A DNA stretch of 64,000 nt from Rhynchonema sp. JSB1_4 (taxonomy: Eukaryota > Nematoda > Chromadorea > Monhysterida > Xyalidae): NCBI GenBank assembly GCA_030248065.1, contig JASAMV010005135.1, positions 42,089-106,088 of the forward strand. Reading direction: 5' to 3'. Shown piece by piece: positions 60,448 through 64,000 of this stretch (positions within the stretch are counted from its first letter, which is position 1; the number at the start of each line of letters is the position of its first letter). A program made the translations under genes and the position numbers. The notes below the pieces were generated by a model. The model saw only the letters and a list, made by a program, of their open reading frames with translations, ran no database searches and was not told the DNA's origin.

Positions 60448-61893
60448 CTAATTCACTTGTCGCGAGCCCACATCGTGAAAGCATGCGATCACAACCGCTG
60501 TGTTCAGTCCAAGGGCCAGAATCAAACAGATCACATCCAAACGATAGAAAACGCCAGCGATGTCGCTTTGGACAGATTCGTTGAGTCGGATTTCGTGCAG
60601 ATACGATGCGACTTGCTCACGAATCGTGGCCAGTTGCTGGTCCTGGATGCAAGACAATGTGAAACATCAGCCGGTTGTGTAAATGATTAGACCAGCTTGC
60701 TTGCTGCAGCACGATATTATCAAATGCCTATTTAGTGAGCCATATACTTCATTTAACGTGTTGGTTGACGCGTCGCAAAGCTGAGCAAAAACTCAATTAC
60801 CAAGGCATTGGCCCTCTGCGGTACGGAAACGCCATATTTTCTTTTGTCATCGACCTGAATGAATTAAAAATTTAATGCGGCGCGGTAGTAGATTCAATTT
60901 CAAATTTTCAGTTTGGTTGTTTATTAATTTCAAATAAGTAACGCCAACTTTTTCATTCTGCTTGTTTTCCATCAAACCCAACAGCATTGGTGGAATGTGT
61001 CCTTTGGCACTGTAGTGCGAGTGGAGGAACATGATCAGAACTGCCAGGGTCACGTGACCGGCGATGACGCAAAATTCGAGCATGATAAATAGGCCTGTGA
61101 ATAAAAGGCATACGGTATAAATGTTGTTTCGACTCTGGTCGCGTGTAGTTTAAGCATCGTGAGACTGAATATACATACACTGGAGTTTTCCATATAAAGC
61201 CCCGAGAGCTAAGCGGAAAATTGGACGTTTTAAAGAAAATTGTGTGCTGTTTTCAACATTGTTAGAGACACGTTGGCGCAACTCTTTGACATTGTGCGTA
61301 TTTACAACGATCTTCATCCAGGCGTTATGAACAAATCGAGAAACAACGACAGTTTGGTCGCTGAATTTGAACCATTTTGACAAGACTGCTGTTAGTCAAA
61401 CAGTAGATGGTTTGGACCGACACAAAAAAATAAATTCCATTATAGAGCCGCCAGATGGTTTGCTCAAAAAAATTTTTCACCTGGGTATTGGGCTCTCGAG
61501 GGCACTACTTCTTTGCACGGGGCTTTAAGCGGAAAATTTCCGTAAGAACACACCCAGTCGCGGGAATTCACTGGAGTTTTTCGGCATCGTGTCAGCGACG
61601 GCCATGATGACGACGGAGAGCGCCAAAATCGCTGTGAGACCCAATGAGATCTGCACAAACACATTTCATTCTGATGTTTCACAAAAGCCAAAAGTGGACT
61701 CCATTTCTGCACTCTATGGATCACAATGATTGGCTCAGTGTGCGGTCCAATTTTTCTGAAAACCAGACAAGATCGATCGCCTACCGTACCCGCTCTTCGC
61801 GATCTCGCACGTGATTGGAGGGAGTGAACAGACCAATCAGCGTCAAGCTCGTCACAACCACTGTCGGCAGCGCTTCGGTGAAGATGTAAAAAC
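60448..61893 (-). CDS. Cys-loop (nicotinic-type) ligand-gated ion channel, transmembrane half
   Basis: Exons in transcription order: 61893-61790 (TM1, YIFTEALPTVVVTSLTLIGL), 61650-61554 (TM2, ISLGLTAILALSVVIMAVAD with TMPKNSSEFPRLG), 61094-60949 (TM3, FIMLEFCVIAGHVTLAVLIM), 60854-60801 (loop) and 60642-60448 (TM4, YRLDVICLILALGLNTAVVI, stop TAG). Phases agree; about 199 residues. The TM1 Pro, the LGLTAILALSV pore helix and the TM4 layout are those of nematode nicotinic-type subunits. The residues before TM2 (DREER) lack the Pro-Ala-Arg of anion channels, which favours a cation channel. The TM3-TM4 loop is short. The ligand-binding half with the Cys loop should be at higher coordinates but was not found up to 64000. 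Confidence 0.82.
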
Positions 61894-63468
61894 CTGGATG
61901 CAAAGAAGTTTTTTTATACCATCATTTCGCCTTACAGGAGCCACACGACGTGACCGTTTTTGTGTTTGCTAGGTAATTTCATTGCTAACATTTTTTACAA
62001 CACGAGTTCAGTGGACGTAATTGGTGCCTGTTTTAAGGACGTTTATTGTCACTTAGTCCCTGTGGTATTTTTCAGATTTCCCCAGCTTGTTGCAGTAAAC
62101 AAAAAGTTGTTTCTTCAACGCTCCTACGTAAAATAAAGGAGCCCCATCCTAGAAGCCCCTCAGGTCATGACTGCAAAAATAGAAGGCCAGAGATACTATT
62201 AGGAAATGCGGTATGCAGAAAATTGTGTCCTAGACAACCTGACAAATTGTAACGATTACGCAGTTTGTCCACGTTTGAGCCATACTGTATATTGTATTTA
62301 CCAAGGATCGGGGGGTGAAATATCGGGTGAAGCTAACCGGCTTTGCGTTGCATTTGAATCCAATGAGTCAGATTTGGCATTGTCACCATCTCCCCACCAG
62401 CGAAATCAAACGGCATGGTGGCTTCGTTTCGGAACAGCCCACAATTGTATACGTCCCACTCTGCAACAAGTCAACATGGAACATCTTAACGTGCTCAGTT
62501 ATCAATACTGGATATTTCCAACACTTTTGACTCCTCCGAACAAATCTGGGCATGTTGGTTGGTAGTATTGTGCGATGGTTCAGTCCCGGGATACTGGTTC
62601 ATATCCGGCCATTCAGGCCCGGCTGGATCCCAAGCCTAAGCCTAACGGGTCAAATAAGCTGAATCGACCGGGCCTGACAAGTCGCGGAATAGGTTGGTGG
62701 CGGTGGCCTGTGACCCTGGCGGTGCATAGGTTTTCGGGGTGGGGAAATCCGATATGGGTTCCGGATCCGGATAAAGGGCCCGCAAAAGAACTGGAACCCG
62801 AACCCAGTGCCGTCGACTATGAAATCCGCAGCGAGAGCTTCGGGCGCACAACATTAGAATGGCAACGAGTGTGTTTCTTCGACTAGGTCCGAAACGCAAT
62901 GAAGCTTTCGCGATTGTAAAATTCATTGCGCTTCATTCAGCATTTTGGCTCAAAATTGAAATCTTCTATCACCCCTTAATTTAATGATTTTATCGATGCT
63001 GTGGGGCCTGGGGCGCTTGTAGAGAAAAATTTGGTAGGTCGGATATCCGAGCCCTTCTCGAACGGTGCCTGTGAGGCTCCAGATCGCGAATACAGGGCAA
63101 CTGAGGTTGGCTCAGGCGCTCAATATCATGCATGACGCCACCTGGGTTTTCATGCTGTGTGCAATGAGGTGGTGATCCAGATAAGGGCATCGGTTGGACG
63201 TCGAGCTCCGTCTTGAAATACGCCGTTGACGCGTACGTCGCTGAGCAGTTCTGGGGACAAGGAGATGTTTCATAATCATGCAATGCTAGACAAGAATTTG
63301 CTCATTAACAGCACGATTAGCGAAATCGTATTCTTATTGATCTATCATCTTTTGTGCAAAGCACGTCCATAAGACAAGATTTGCTCATCTTCTGCGAGGT
63401 CAGGACCTATTGTATGCAATGCGTGAGATTGCTTTTTGGCAGCAGACGATGTGTGCATAAAGCTGGAG
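61894..63468. other. Region upstream of the channel exons, no gene recognised
   Basis: The N-terminal half of the channel gene was expected here on the minus strand, but no segment with Cys-loop or WxPD-like motifs could be read. A GC-rich stretch at about 62570-62830 (GGTTCCGGATCCGGATAAAG) looks repeat-like but has no clear borders. Confidence 0.35.
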
Positions 63469-63633
63469 TCCATTTTAGGCTTGTAGACAATGAAGACAAA
63501 TTTTTGTTATAAGCATATTTTGTGATAGAGGTACAGCACAAATTTCATCCAGCATAGTTGTTCCCCTGCACAAAATGAACAAAATGTGATTCAATCAAAA
63601 CTCTGTCCTCATTGTCTACAAACCTAAAATGGA
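63469..63633. mobile_element. Short inverted-repeat element, TIR about 30 bp
   Basis: TCCATTTTAGGCTTGTAGAC followed by AATGAAGACA pairs with TGTCCTCATTGTCTACAAAC and CTAAAATGGA. The 165-bp length and lack of coding sequence fit a MITE. The target duplication is unclear. Confidence 0.75.
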
Positions 63634-63805
63634 CAAGTATAACTCCACCTTTTAACAACGGGAAGCGCAAGTACACTCCAAAATCGTTTGTGAAAACGTT
63701 CGGCTACCGGGGCTGACCGAAAACTATGCGTCCGTTGCTTTCTTTCACAATTTGGAATATTACCTATCGGTATAGTAACTCTCCAATTTCGTTGCCTCAT
63801 GCATT

Positions 63806-64000
63806 TTTACAGACGCAGGGAAACTCCCGTTCAAAGTCGAGGCAGGCAACAAGCTCAACACACAGTCAACCAGCCACGCAGCTGCCTCGTGTGCGTTTCG
63901 AATGCTTCAGTCACACAAGCTGTGTGTGTCAGCTGCGTTCACTTTGTGTTGAGATTGTTGCTGGCCTCGACTTTGAACGGGAGTTTCCTGCGTTTGTAAA
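63806..64000. mobile_element. Short inverted-repeat element reaching the window end
   Basis: TTTACAGACGCAGGGAAACT, CCCGTTCAAAGTCGAGGC on the left pairs with GCCTCGACTTTGAACGGGAG, TTTCCTGCGTTTGTAAA at the right edge. Inner inverted pairs (CACACACAG/CTGTGTGTG) are also present. The right flank is outside the window. Confidence 0.7.

Noticed and set aside
62570..62620. tRNA-like B-box (GGTTCAGTCCCGGG)
   Set aside because: No cloverleaf could be folded around it; it is more likely part of a GC-rich repeat.

Overview
The window is eukaryotic and almost certainly nematode. Genes are cut into many short exons by GT-AG introns. The gene set is metazoan (bbs-5, a SYNCRIP-type hnRNP, mitochondrial malic enzyme, a BRCA1 homologue, a Cys-loop receptor). 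Two copies of a seven-transmembrane receptor resemble the nematode-restricted Srv/Srg chemoreceptor superfamily. The genus cannot be named from the sequence alone. Gene models below were built by hand from splice sites, reading phase and recalled family alignments; no search was run. Left part (1-14.1 kb): the 5' part of bbs-5 lies on the minus strand and runs off the left edge. Divergent from it is a large hnRNP Q/R gene (plus strand, 18 exons) with an unusual N-terminal SAP domain. A 3.2-kb nested repeat island lies upstream of the hnRNP, and a 1.6-kb nested transposon stack fills its first intron. Middle part (14-40 kb): two calmodulin-like genes sit tail to tail as diverged inverted duplicates, followed by a secreted Ly6/three-finger protein gene. 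An intact seven-transmembrane receptor gene (minus) is followed by a frameshifted copy (plus) and a 42-bp relic of a third copy. A 15-exon mitochondrial malic enzyme gene and a C-type lectin gene converge; the lectin is bracketed by two copies of one short transposon. Right part (40-64 kb): a second repeat island carries the same transposon families as the first, partly in opposite orientation. Then come a BRCA1-like gene with RING and tandem BRCT (plus), two roughly 60-residue membrane proteins in close tandem, an NDUFA1-like complex I subunit, a BPI/LBP lipid-binding protein (all plus), a degraded dual-specificity-phosphatase-like locus (minus) and the transmembrane half of a nicotinic-type receptor (minus). 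The strongest non-gene signals are three. First, a 10-base word, TGATGTTTCA, and its complement occur about 21 times, mostly inside introns and often close to 3' splice sites. Second, a longer word is shared by four introns of the malic enzyme gene. Third, several families of short hAT-like elements carry clean 8-bp target duplications and are nested inside each other.
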